Assembly (NCBI GenBank): GCA_029945375.1
Contig: CM057057.1
Span: forward strand, 496,001 to 560,000
From: Agaricus subrufescens
Lineage: Eukaryota > Basidiomycota > Agaricomycetes > Agaricales > Agaricaceae
DNA length: 64,000 nucleotides
Direction of reading: 5' to 3'
Shown: positions 42,399 through 54,989 of the stretch, piece after piece
How the letters are laid out: each line of letters begins with the position of its first letter
How positions within the stretch are numbered: position 1 is the stretch's first letter
Translations under genes and position numbers: made by a program
Notes under the pieces: model-generated
The model's database searches: none
What the model saw: only the letters and a program-made list of their open reading frames with translations
Told to the model about the DNA's origin: nothing

Positions 42399-45248
42399 GG
42401 CTACTCACGACTTTATCACGATAATGCTCTTTTTTTAGAATGCAAGGACTGCGCATCTGTTTCATGATTTCATTTTCGTACTCACTAGGTTTCAAAGTTT
42501 GTCGGACTTTTTTGTGCTGGAATCAAGTTACCCCTCTTCCTACTTGCACTATTTTTCCATTGTCAGTTCGGACAGAATCTCTTCATTCAGACATAGACTT
42601 TATTCTCCGGAAATAATTTGTTTTTCTATTCGTCTCTCTAGTAGTTGCCAATGACGTCTCGGACTGTTACTCAACTTACGGACCACACTTTACTTTAGTA
42701 GAACCGATGTAATATGTCACCTTTCGAGTCGAGGACAATGTGATTAACCAACAACCACCGATGTCAGTTTCTTATCACGCCCGAAGGAGCCCGCCATTGT
42801 GTAACACTCAAGCTCACATCCCCACTAAGATATATTTCGCACTACTACAAAATAGACCTCGCAATTTCGTCGAGTGCCTATAGTAAGTTTCTCGAATCCT
42901 AACAACGGTTTGAATGCTTGAATGACCCATGAACTGGGATCAATTTAGAATTTGATCATTCACTCCCAAACTTATGAAAGACTCCTCTACTATCGGTGGT
43001 ACTGCCGCTTAAACTAAACACCCCAAATACTCCCATAGACTATACCACTACTGAATACCTATGAAACACCCGAGTCGTCCCGAGACTCAAATGCTCATTT
43101 ACGAACAACTTACCTATCGGTGGTTGCGTATTCTCCCGAAGTCAGTGATAGCGCTGACATCGGTGCCTTCATGGTTCCGTAAGGAGTTCAGAGATACACA
43201 AAAGGGAAATCAGGCTGTGGGATATGGTCCGATGTGATGATCTATTTTACTCTTCCCATTGAGGAAGATCATCTTTTCGCCAACGTTGCAAAACGCCACA
43301 GCATACCAATCATCTCGGGTCGAATGGATAGAAATAGATATATTACGTTCACTTAAAAATTGTCATACTCATAAGAACAAATGGAAGTGAGGGGAATGGG
43401 GTGCGGGTAGGGATGAAGTGGGGAAGGGAAGATGTATGTAAAGGAATTGAAGTTCATCTAGCATACCGCGAGGCTCGGGAAGTATTGGTTCTAAATTGAA
43501 GACCTGGTTCGAGAAAACATTTGTAGAATCTTCTCATCGCTTCCTTTTTGACCCTGCTGTTTGAGACAGTGACTGATGACTAACCTTCCTTTCACTTCAC
43601 ATCCCAAACAATCCCAATCACCCTGCTTTTACTACAGACCCCAACAACCTCATTGTTTCAAGGGTTTCGAACAAAAGCCGAGAGATTTGATGCCAATCTA
43701 CAAATAGCTACATTAAAAAACGATCAAGATGAGAATGAGGAGTTGCTATTGATATTCCAAGGAACAACTACGGCTGAAATGGAACTGTGCCGAGATAAGA
43801 CAGAGCCGGACACGATGAGTGGCCGGGTGATTGGTAGAAGTAGGTAGTCTATGATTGGCGAACAAAGCGCGTGCTTGGTCATTCTAATCCTTCCTCTCTC
43901 CGGGTAACAATCGGTCATGAGTTGTTCTTCCTAGGTTCTCCACAATTTTGCGGAGACTAAGAGGGCTTCTAGGTCCCGCCATCAAACACCCTTCATCGAC
44001 CGCCACCCAGGTCTTCATAAAACGTTTTGATAGCCTGCGGCCGGGAGCAGTTCACATAAACGTTCTACGTTTAATTGTTTCTCGGCGGGTAGATTAGGGG
44101 GAATTTGGGAACCGTGCGATCATAAGGGGTGTATGTAGTGCCGTGTAGATGACCGTGAGTGAAATGAGAACACTCAACAAGCTCAATAAATAGCCATACA
44201 CACCTCAAAGAAGTATCCAACAGGTGATCTCTGGAATCCAAGTGGGACAGAAGATAACAAATCAGGGAAAGTGGTGAAGAAGTACAGTCAAGTCATATGG
44301 TGATTCACTCACATAACCATCGAGAATGTGCGGCAGAAACTGCCCGCGAGGTACATTGAAGTCAAGAAGCTTCGAAGTTTAAGGGCTGGAAATTAAAAGT
44401 CACAAAACGATAGGGTGTGCGTCATGGTCATTGGACGCTCAGCCGATCCCTTGGTTAGTGCTGGCTTGTTTACTGCTTCGCAGGTTGGGACACTATCTCG
44501 TCGTCGGAATCAGAACATCAGGAGAACAGTGCACGAAGCCGTTGTGATGTACAGTTACATGAGGAGTAGTTGGACCGCCGATTGTTTCAACACCAATGAA
44601 ATCGGTTCGCGGTTGGTGTCTGGCATGCAAACCGGTCAGAGCTCAGTTCAGGCTCACCACTACACGAGAATAATTATAATCTAGTCACTGAGTAGAGACT
44701 GACCTTAGGTATTATTCTCTATGAAGGGCATGCGTAAATGCGGTTACTTAGTCCTGGAGTAAACCGGACAATTAAAGTATAGTGAGTTCAGCCTTCGGGA
44801 ATCAACAGGCTTCATAACTCTACTACAACAGTCGCTTGAGACAGATGCATACTTCGCTCGCCTATGATGCACCTCCATCGCCCTGCGTGGGTAGATGTGT
44901 CTTGCAACGAGGCCATGAATAAACATACGCATACACTTCGGACAGGCCAGGAACGATATTCTCGGCCGGCATTTCTTCCAAGTCCCAGAGGAAGACATGC
45001 TATTCCAGAGTTTTCCTCTGAGGATTTCCAGACGTGCCACCCACACAGCCAAACTTGAAAACCATGTATCAGAAGGTCATCACCCCGAATAAGGGGGCAT
45101 CAGTCACAATTCATTTGGAAGGTTTCTTCGTAGAAATTCTGATGATGTTTATGTGAGAGACCCAAACGAGAGCACAAGGCATGACATTGAGGCAGTTTAA
45201 ATATTCCACGCGCGGACCGCTACCTACCGCCCTCGCCGGTCCTAAAGA
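42399..45248. other. Gene-poor interval (2.8 kb)
   Basis: A segment at 43638-43846 (+) after a good acceptor reads openly to a stop (QGFRTKAERFDANLQIATLK) and could be a final exon of an unrecognised gene or of the preceding gene via a long intron. Nothing else is recognisable. The small DPM3 gene next door was found only by splicing short exons, so other small genes could be hidden here. Confidence 0.35.
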
Positions 45249-46057
45249 TCAATCTACCGTTACGCCTTTAGATCGTAGGTCATTTTTGGCTTCTGAGATT
45301 TCCTAGAATGTAAAACGCAAATGTGTCAATTGATAGAAGTCGAATCGGTTACGAAGGCATCGGACCAGCGAACAAGGGGCATTAAACCAGGAAGTGAGGT
45401 GGAAGAAGCACCAGTGCAAAATGGGCGTGCCGAGGAATTCTAAAAAAAATCGGCATATTGGTCTGAATCCGAAGCAGAAGACGCGAAGGCAACAAATAAA
45501 CCGCCACGAGGGGGGGTGCGATCAACCAACAATATTAACGTAAACCGTTGATCAGGAAACATGCGGTAAAAAGACAAGAACATCAAGACATCTTTCCGCG
45601 AAACAACGCTCGAAGTGTAGATAACAAACCAGACATGGCAATAACACGCCCATTGTACCAAGGTAGAATAGTAACCCACCTTGAGAAGTTCGGTATATGC
45701 ATCAGGACAGTCTCGAAAGGTATATAACCCCCATCCGAGCGACCATAACGAGTACGAACCAAATGAGACCAGAAGCCACCAGGGAAACTGTTTCGAGCAT
45801 ATTATTCGATAGAAAGATGCCGGGCCGGATCATGCGTAGTAGAAATGTATTGGAACCGCGAAAAAGTCGCAAAAAAGGAAGTAGAGCTATGAGTATGCAA
45901 GTCTGATCATTCGAAACAGAAATGTACGAACGACTGGAAGCAACAGCTCTAGAATATGCGGATCCACTAGTGGCACCGAGATAAAATGGAAGAGAACAAG
46001 GAGATAGAGGGTTGTGGCAACGCTTGCATAAAGTAGAACGCGGTGAGCGCGAGCCAT
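45249..46057 (-). CDS. DPM3: Dolichol-phosphate mannose synthase subunit 3
   Basis: Three exons, 46057-45932, 45787-45680 and 45302-45249, give 95 residues, the usual size of DPM3. MARAHRVLLYASVATTLYLL and a second hydrophobic segment give two N-terminal membrane helices; PWWLLVSFGSYSLWSLGWGL and TFRDCPDAYTELL are the family's best-conserved blocks, and EISEAKNDLRSKGVTVD ends in the coiled-coil that binds the catalytic subunit. The protein anchors Dpm1 in the ER membrane so that dolichol-phosphate mannose can be made for N-glycans, O-mannosylation and GPI anchors. The introns are 144 and 377 nt, long for this genome. The donor of intron 1 (GTTCGT) is non-consensus. It lies 224 bp downstream of the glutaredoxin gene on the same strand. 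Confidence 0.88.
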
Positions 46058-46281
46058 TTGGTTGTCGTGGTAGGAAGTAAAGGTGTGAAAGTGATGACGT
46101 GCCTAGATCGGAAACGTGGCGATCGCATCACGGCAGAAAAGTATTAATATTATTAACATATGTTTATTCCGCGTAAACAAGCATCAAAGCATGTGCAACA
46201 CAAAGTACATTAAGGGTATAATCTTTCAAGAAACCTTCAGGACTTCTGAAATTGAAAAACCCAGGCAAGCACTCACTTGGG

Positions 46282-46890
46282 CTAGACGGAAATCTTGGCA
46301 TTCTTGAGCATGGCTCGCGTAGCATCGCAACCTATGTAAAGTCAGCTTACAGGCAAAGACAGCTGGTCGTAGGCTTACCCCCAACATGTTTTTGATCTGG
46401 TAATTAACGCGTAAGAACCGTGTGCCTCTACAGACCATAAATGACTTACTAATGTAGACATTAGGGACGGTACGTTGCCCCGACTTTTCATGCAAGTAAC
46501 TCTGAATTGCGCTACCATCTTCCCTTTCGTCTAAACTGCATGAAATCAGTGGTTGTGAGAGGACGATACGTAGACAATACGGACTCATAAACAACCGCTG
46601 GGGTATCCGGGTACGCCTCCTTGAGAAGCACCTTCACCTGCTTACAGTAGGTGCACCAGCTTTTGGCGAAAACCACAATCTTGTTTTCTGAAATTGCACC
46701 CTTGACTGATTTGAGCCATGGGAACTTTGCTGTGGGAAAAAAAAAAACACACTTCAACGACATCTTTGACAGCCATTTTCAGCAGTTGCGCTTGTGAGGG
46801 GGTGGAGGAGGAGGCCGTTGTATAAGACAGAGAAGCGAATGGAAGAGATGCCGTACGAGAGAAAAGACTTGTTCTAAGGTAGGAGAGCAT
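46282..46890 (-). CDS. Glutaredoxin, probably mitochondrial
   Basis: Five exons, 46890-46753, 46700-46570, 46535-46450, 46396-46379 and 46331-46282, give 140 residues. The first 38 or so residues (MLSYLRTSLFSRTASLPFAS...) are Arg/Ser-rich without acids, a likely mitochondrial presequence; a second Met at residue 39 (MAVKDVVE) would give a cytosolic form, as in yeast Grx2. The active site is KSWCTYCKQ, a dithiol C-x-x-C with Thr in place of the usual Pro. TVPNVYI supplies the cis-proline and HVGGCDAT the glutathione-binding loop. It reduces glutathione mixed disulfides. The fourth exon is only 18 nt and codes the start of HVGG. The last residues are AKISV. Confidence 0.9.
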
Positions 46891-49800
46891 TCCCGTTATG
46901 TCCCAGCTTTTAAAAAGAACGTTCGGATTTTACCTGGAGTCTCCGTCAGCGATGAGTTCTTCTCCACGTGACTATCACGTCTTCAAGCAAGCTGTTCTTC
47001 TAACCTTCCATAAGCCTTTTACAAATGATTCGGCTCTGATATGACGAGCGATTGCTCATAGCTGAGCCACTGAGGCTTCGTCAGCCTCTGGTCTCCACGG
47101 CATTGATTCTAAGAAAACACCAGAAGCTCCCGTGATACGGTGTTTGCATCACTTGCCTGTCATTCTTGACTCTCGTGCTCAGACATGCCTGGCCACTTTC
47201 TTGCTCACCTTTTCCCACTTAGCTCAACCCCATTCACTGGCTCTGAGCATGCCCCAGCTTCTAGCCAATGAACAATAACCATCCAATATCATGTACCATT
47301 TGTCTTGTCATCAAAACTTCTGATAAGGTGATAGCCGATAGATAATCTAAAGTACAACATGGTGCAAGAGCAAGAGCGTTCATTAAGGTTAGTACCTTAG
47401 CGCACAGGATTGCTTTTGTCCGGAGCAGGGTAGATAATCAAACGATAACTACAGATTCCCCACATTACTCCTACCGTGAGTAACTGGATGGTGCAGCGCC
47501 CTGAGCAACAAAGTTCTCATTGACGCTCCACTCCATCTAGGGTAAATGCTCCTTTCTGGTCAGACATTTCGTCAGTTGACTTTAACCAGCGCAAGACTTG
47601 TACGTGGTTTCTTCACATGCTGTAGATATAAATCTCGGCTTGATTTTGCTCTGCTAACTCGGCCCACACACAAAAATATGAGTGTATTCGCCTGTCCAAG
47701 TCGTAATTGATGATCAACTCTCCAATAAACTACAAGTCAACGTTGCATTTAACAGCGAAAAAGCACGTGGGATCTGTCAATGTGTCATACCTGCTCTGAC
47801 CATCAAGCTTATTCTTAATTGTAAGAGCCAGATCCTGCAAGTGGTGGTGGGGTATAAGGACGATTTATAATATACTAGTCACCAGCGGCTCCCACAGCTC
47901 GCCGAAACATGCGCGGCAATCTGTATTATCAATACTCTGGGGACCTAGCCAGAACTCCTGCTCCTGATGGCACAGTAAGACTTAGACTAAGCTCGACTAA
48001 TCCTTCACGTGAAGCTCGCAAGGAGTATCCAACTTGCACTTACTGCCAAATTAACGAACTTCGGCCGAGTGACACGACCGAATCAAACCGAGACACTTCC
48101 TCACTTTCAGTTACACCAGCAGAGTTCTGACCTCGAACCTGCGTTGACAAATATGATACTCCCCTCAATCCGTCACACGATCCTGTCGGTAGCGTGGAGT
48201 AAATTTATCCCGCAATCATGGACGACATTCTACGCACCTGTCGTACTGGTTTTCACTTTTCCCGGAGAAAATGCGTTGTTGCAGATCGTTACCGAGATCG
48301 AATATTTCAAGGTACCCCTCACTGGCTATCCAGCGTCATCATCACGTCTCTCATTGACGAACGATCAGTACGTTGCTGTCCCGATATTCTGCCCTGGTGT
48401 GTAATTTCCGCGACAACAGCAGAGGCACCCAATAAGGATTAATTATAAAAATAGCTCAAGATCGTTATCCTGAATGCTTATAATCATACTTATGAACTTT
48501 TACTCTTGCCTAGATTTCTTTTAGTTGCCACAGGTAATTAATTTGGTGGATGATTTACCTCGTAGCTCTCGCATCTTTGCCTATACCCTTTACACAAAAA
48601 TTAAAATCAATTATAACCACATGACAAATAAGATTTCGCCACAATCTCCGGAAGTGATAGTGTATTTCGCATGTCTGGCACTCTCTTGAGGCATGACCTA
48701 AGGTCTCGTGGTCGTAAACGTCCTACACACGGACATTCAGTATATCCGTGCCAACATAGTTTGATTGAGACAGTCGAATTTGCAGTACACTTCAAGTTAT
48801 GACGTGATTTGGAGCGAACAACGGAATGTTGTTCAAATCTATGTCGGAGATAGATTCTAGCTCGCGGTAACAGTGCGTCGAGGTCTTGGGCGCGAGAACC
48901 AGCTTAGATGCCCCTTTTCAAATCAGCAGGCTCAACAGCAAGTACGATTCTCGACTGATGGAATGTTGAATTAACTGGTTTTGAGAATGGCGCCAAATAG
49001 CCCCTTAGGTGCCTAGTTCGCTTTTTTAGTTAACGTAGATCATCATGGTTCAATATTATTCACTCATTTTTCTAAATTTATTTGACATGGAAAATTGTTC
49101 ATCTATTCGGGGAGTTGCGCAGCGTTGACCAAACAAGCATCTTGGCTAAATTCATTTAAACCATTCACATCTAAATAGTATTCACCTTGAGGTATATATT
49201 CCGAATGTGGTATCTTCCAAGGTTTGTAGAGGCGATGTGGCGGAAGCATATCTCAGATCTTCCATAAATCTATGTACCATGTCACTGTCTTTATCAATGA
49301 TCTGCTTCGATGATGGACTCTGCATTCTGGCATGACCTGAAATATGACGCGTTGTATCACAGCGCCTCATTTCATCTTGTAATCATTAGCAGCCCTGTTC
49401 TGATTGATATATCCCACCTTTAATCAGTACAAAATTCTCAGCATCTTGAGCCCTGAAATTTTCAGCTTCGATGGGCAAGGTCACATTCTCGTGTTGGATG
49501 CCATTCTCGGTTTGGGTCGCAGTTGAGACTCCGGCTCGACCGGGCACTCTTGGAGTTAAGGAACATCTTCTACATCTCGCTGATTTCTCTGGTTTATCCC
49601 CAGCTATTATCACTTTTGGCTTTATTGTGATCTTCGTCGCTCGTGGCATACTTCTTATAGTGTGCCCCCTATCATAGCAGTCTCACGAATATTTTTGTTT
49701 TCCAACCAAGCACCTTCCTTTTTAAGAAAAGTAGTTTTCAAGAACACAATTTCAAATGCCGCTGATACAATTACTCGATTTATCTTTCGGCACTCACGGC

Positions 49801-52800
49801 CGAACCCTTTTTTGATTCTCCGAAGATCAACAAAACATTTCTGGCGTCGAAGGCGGTCGCACCGGTGAGTCCCAAGGCACCAACAGAGTCAGGCTCCAAT
49901 GACCAGTGCGTCTACTTGTCTTAATTAATTTTACACATGATCCGATATCTAACCGGTGCCGAAGTCTCAGTGCCTTTGCCCGGCTTGCCCGTGTGCCGAA
50001 GAGTGAAGAGAAAAACAAGAGGAATTACTTACTGGGCTGTGGACTTGTTTTCTTAATCCGGTTACTGCGAAAACTGGCAATCTGTCAATTCTGAAGTCAC
50101 GAAATGGTAAATACAGGTAAACTGATCAATTCTATAAGTTCACCAACCTCTCGGGATGATTCAGGAGATCACGCCGCAGATCGCTGTTTAATTGTTCGAC
50201 TACACGCTTTCACTCAGGGCTTTATTCAATCGTCCCCAGGCAATTTGCGCTCCAAAGCACCAAGGCAGTGTACTTTGATGACATTTCTATAGTACTTGGT
50301 TCAACAATGTGTGGAACGCTGCAGGAACCCGGCATTTTGATACGAGCCGGTGAATTCGCTCATCCACGAACAGGTTCAATAACTCGCATCATGTTGATGT
50401 TATACGCTCCTGTCATGTCTTTCGTGTTTAAGGAGGCTCTTGGTTATCTCACATCTACTTCTCAAGTGTCGAGTAACGTATATACCAACGATGCCTACCA
50501 AGGTTCAATACCAAAACCAGGTCCCTCTGTTACTCTCTAAATGTCGTATAAACCATTTCTGGTGATGAACAAGTCCGACCCGGATCAACCCCTTCCCCAC
50601 TCACCAGGCCCAAAAGCTGTCCGAGACCGGAACCTACCATTCAAAAGGAAAAAGAAAAGAAAAAAAGGCTCTAGTTCGCCCCACAAAGCATTGAAATATG
50701 GACAAGCTTTATTCCAAGATGTATCGTCATCACTGGGGTAAAAAATTCCCGAAAAAGCCTTTCCAGCATTGTCGGGGTAACGGCAGCCAATTTATCTAAA
50801 TTAGGATACAGCCTCAACGACGGTAGACAGGCGTCATCGGGTGCGCAAGCCCTGAAATAACCTAATTCTTACGTCTTTGTAACGGAATATGCTGTTGGGT
50901 CAAATCGTTCGATCCATGACGGTCTTTTCGGAAAACTAAAAAAACGGTCTCAGGCTGATGATGTCCCAGCAGCGCAAAACCCGCTTAAATCACGAAAACA
51001 CCCATTTAGTTTGACACATACCATAACCCTTTATCATCATGAACAAAGAAATCAACGATTTAACCTCGAAGGGGTATCTCTTTGTAGTCGCTTGTTTCTT
51101 GTATTTCTGCTACGAGGTGTTCGCACAATTCGTTATGATCGTATTAACTTTTCTCCTGTTGTACTCTGGTTCCAATCGCAGAAAACATGGCCCGGTCAAT
51201 ACGATATTCAGAACCCGTTTACGTACCTTAGAATATCCGTATTACCCGCGAGGACGCCCTCAAGGGTCGAGTCAATGAAAACCTGTCAAGGTCGGACGTC
51301 TGTTCAAAGTCACCCTGGCCAACAAATCTTGTGTCCCTAATGGCAAGTAAGAACCCACAAACCCAGGGATCAAATCCTCGCCGCAATTAACACTGTCGAG
51401 GAACCGTCTCTTGACATCTGAACCGCCCTCGTTATCCAATGCTCTTTCAATCGACTCGCTTGGCTGGTTTGGAAAAGCTAATTACTAGATGATTCCCTAC
51501 AGAGAAATGCTGTTATCATCGTTCCTGCTGTTAAATTATGCCCTTATCCTTTTTGATCGCCTTGATAGCTCTAGGCTCTTTAGTAAAGAAGGGACCGCAG
51601 ATCCAGTGATTTTCAAAATGCTGATTAACGCTGAGCCTCAAGGCCTCACCGGCCGGCTCCCTCCCCCCTCCACCTCCTCGCCACGCCGCCACATCGCACC
51701 CGCCGAATCTCATATAATACACCTCTAACCCCGTAAAAAAAAGAGAAACATCAAAACCAAGTAAGACTAGACTCGTTCTCGAAAAAAACGACCAATCAAA
51801 ATCGCAAAAAACCCTGCGCACCTCCCACATCCCACATCTCACCATACTACATATATCCAGCTCCACAAACCTTGACTGTTGAAAAAGTGAACGTCCGATG
51901 ATATGCCTTTTTGACTTTATTCGATTGCCACGGTTTTTGACATATCGAAAATGTCAAAACCCAAACCCAAATAGAAACTGAATTGGGAAGGAGAGGAAAA
52001 ATCATATACACATCAGACTATATAACATAAAGTAGTATTGATAACGGTATACTTGACAGCTCTAAATTATATTGATGGAAAAAAAACATTGCGTACTGAT
52101 CAAGCCACTTTTGAATAGATGTTATTTTCTTCTTGTATTACGGTGAATGGTTTGGTAATTGGCTTGGGGGGGGGCAATACAAGGGAGTTTAAATCTATGT
52201 AATCTAATTCCTGGGATCCGATTCAAGCGTTCTAACAGTAGCCTATGGTCTAGATGCGATAATCGCTCAGCGCGCATGGAGCGAAAATATTTCCAATGCA
52301 AGTAACATAGCAACATGATATTGACTTGGCGGCATCACATCGTACTAAGTAACCAAACTTCAATATGAACGCACCACGATGGAACATCGTTTCATCCCCT
52401 TTCATTCCGAATTCAACATCCAAACCACCTATATATGTGTGATATACTTCTGATCCTTGAACATCGAGCGTTAGAAAGGATATAAATACTAATTGGCTGT
52501 GGGCCATCCAACCATCATGAGGTGCCGCGTTGAATACGCAAGTGAATAGGTCATGAGCTGATGAGTCGCTACATCATTTACATATATGATATATGTCAAA
52601 TTCAGTGCGGCCAAGAAACGGTTCTAGAACTGTTCGCGATAAGGTTTTTAAAGTAGCAACAATGCCGAGTGGTCAAGCCGCAGGACCACTCGGGATGAGT
52701 GTGAACGCAATGACAACCAATGATAATGTTATCCAATTTTAACAGCGATACAAGATCTACTCCGCAGTGTTACAGGTTTTGATAACAACAATACCCGCTC

Positions 52801-53971
52801 TACAAGCAAAGGGTATTAGGCGTATAATATAAGTAAATGTACATGGTAGCATGAGTATGCCCATGCAAATGACTCAGCCTAGCAACGCAGCATAATATTC
52901 GATGTCGCATCACGCTAGCCACTTCATCTCCTCTTATGAAGCTCTCTACACCCACCTTATTACATATAACCCGTTCAATCACACCGCTTCAACCTGTACC
53001 GGTTCAAAAAAATTTTTTTTGCAATCAGGGGATAGATTAGAAACGAGTTTCATTCGGGGAGATTGGACGAAGTGATTGGAGGTATGTCATTTGGTTTACA
53101 CGTTTATCAGCCTGACCAGGTATAGATCCGAACGCCTCGATGTCCACGCTCACCCTTCTGAGTCACCTTACACTGGAGCTCTGAGCATAGACACACCCAA
53201 ACCCCTCACAACGTTTTTGTGTGCACCCCACAAGCAAGAATAGCGCATCAACTAGGTTTCGACACCTGCTTCTCGTGATAGATTATTCATTTATCCACAT
53301 CATAGAACCACCGCGTGAGTAAGCTGCCACTAGGAAGCCTTACCTAATTCATTGAACCCGAGGCTTCCGAGCCAGTCATAGGACAAACTTTACTAACCTC
53401 TTCCCTACCCATCACTTCTCATCCTGAACATGTGTCTCCAGACGAGACAACGCCAGTTTTTGCTATACCCAAACTTGACCTAGATGATCTGCAGGCTTCT
53501 CAAACCATCCGTAGAATCGCCATCACCAGCCACAAATTCTGATCATCAACACACACGAGCAATATATTCTTCTCGCTTCTGTGGCGCAGGAAGCACAATA
53601 GGTGATAAGTTCCACCCACGAAGGGCCCAATCATGTGGAGAGAACAATGAGTAAAGCGTATTCCATCAGTCCATCACCTGACGACCTCGTACATCCCATC
53701 ATTTCAAGTGGAGTCTAAAGGTATTGCGTTACAGAAGACAAGTATCGAACAGGGATATTAATAGCAGTATGCCGTATAACGCTCGACAAAAGTATGCGAC
53801 ACAGAAACGAGAAAACAGCTCAAAGTCAGAGTTCTCGCCTCACTAAACTAGACGAGGGGGTAACAGTCCAATGAATTGTTCGAGAGTCTATGGTCCTGGT
53901 ATACTCGACTCAAGAAAGCACCGTGCCAAGGGTTCATGATCAAGAAACTGTCACAAGAAAAATAGAGATAT
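46891..53971. other. Gene-poor interval (7.1 kb)
   Basis: I find no supportable gene. Open frames here are short and have no recognised motif; the longest (51011-51340, 50268-50540, 51531-51866) lack codon or domain signatures. Decayed mobile DNA is a natural guess, but I see no terminal repeats, reverse-transcriptase or transposase motifs that would support it. A perfect hairpin at 52665-52693 is listed separately. Small multi-exon genes may have been missed. Confidence 0.4.
52665..52693. repeat. Perfect 10-bp inverted repeat (hairpin)
   Basis: CCGAGTGGTC and GACCACTCGG flank a 9-base loop (AAGCCGCAG). GCCGAGTGGTCAAG resembles the D-arm of a Leu/Ser tRNA, but no acceptor stem, anticodon arm or T-arm follows. 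Function is unknown. Confidence 0.6.
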
Positions 53972-54826
53972 TTATAGAGCAACAACAGCTGCACCGGCAA
54001 CGAGCGAAAGCATCGCAGAAGCCACGAAACCCTTGTTCACATTAAGGCGAACGGGAAGGCCCGAATTGAAGTTGGAGCCCGTAGGACTGGGACCTGATGA
54101 TGTGCCAGAGGAAGTATTGGAGCCAGTAGCGGCAGGCGACGTGTTGCTAACGGTGACACCAAAGCTCGTCGAAGAACCACCCCTATCGAAATGCAAGTCA
54201 GTAGGAACACCGAAGAAGTTGATTTAAACTCACACAGGGGTCACAACACTCCTGGAGGTAGTAGCAGTTCCGGTCGAGTTTCCGGTGCCGCCAGCGCTCC
54301 CTGACGTAGCAGTCGAAGATTCACTTTCCGAGACCGGGGGGCCAACGTTGAAGGGGGGAGTCATGGCATAAACATCGCTGATATTACCGATATTGACGGC
54401 TTCAATGGTATACTGGCGGCTAGACACAAGTTAGTTACCCAAACAGACACGACTCGCGACTTCATATCACGTACTTGACCGGAACGGCGGGAAGTGTGAG
54501 TGTAATTTTGCCCTGACTCGTTTGCACGTTGTTTGCAATAGCAAATGTGTCGTGGAATTGCTCATTGACCATCTCCAAAGAAAAGACGCCCCTGCAAGGT
54601 GTCTCGAGTTGGTAGCTTGCAAACAGAAGGCGAAAGACTCACTGATCGGAGGCCACGCTAGTCCAGGTCAGGGTGATTGGACCCGACGAAGTGGCAGGTT
54701 CTTCTGGTGCGTTGAGTGTCAAAGCAGAAATCAAAGGAGCGACAATGGCAAGGACACTGGATGGCAAGTTAGGCACTGGAACCGGAATGACGCGTACCCG
54801 AATACGAACCAGAGCTTGGAGAACAT
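53972..54826 (-). CDS. GPI-anchored Kre9/Knh1-like Ser/Thr-rich protein
   Basis: Five exons, 54826-54798, 54756-54643, 54591-54475, 54419-54234 and 54182-53972, give 218 residues. MFSKLWFVFGVLAIVAPLIS is a signal peptide, split by the first intron. Residues about 22-105 resemble the Kre9/Knh1 N-terminal domain common in basidiomycete cell-wall proteins: LNAPEEPATSSGPITLTW, QFHDTFAIANNVQTSQGKI, PAVPVNRQYTIEAVN, VYAMTPPF. A Ser/Thr/Gly-rich stalk suited to O-mannosylation follows (about 110-195), and the C-terminus (FVASAMLSLVAGAAVVAL) is hydrophobic, as in a GPI signal. It would be exported and tethered at the membrane or wall. Its exact role is unknown; the family name comes from glucan-assembly proteins of yeast. 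Confidence 0.85.
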
Positions 54827-54989
54827 TTTGATTGAAGGTGGTGGGGAGTGGGAGAGAGAGGTGGAGGGAGAGTTCTGGCATGGCGTGGAGACGTTGAAAT
54901 TTAAGGGGACGGGGCCAAACAGAGCCAAGCAACGGGATTCTCACGCAGACCGGAAGAAGGCTTCGAGAACAACGTTAAGGTCTACCTCT

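Noticed and set aside
50268..50540. Frame containing YFDDISIV, recalling the reverse-transcriptase Y-x-D-D box
   Set aside because: The residues around it do not fit a reverse transcriptase and no other retrotransposon domain or terminal repeat is present.
46891..53971. Interpretation of the interval as a decayed transposon
   Set aside because: I could see no terminal inverted or long terminal repeats, target-site duplication or transposase/integrase residues.
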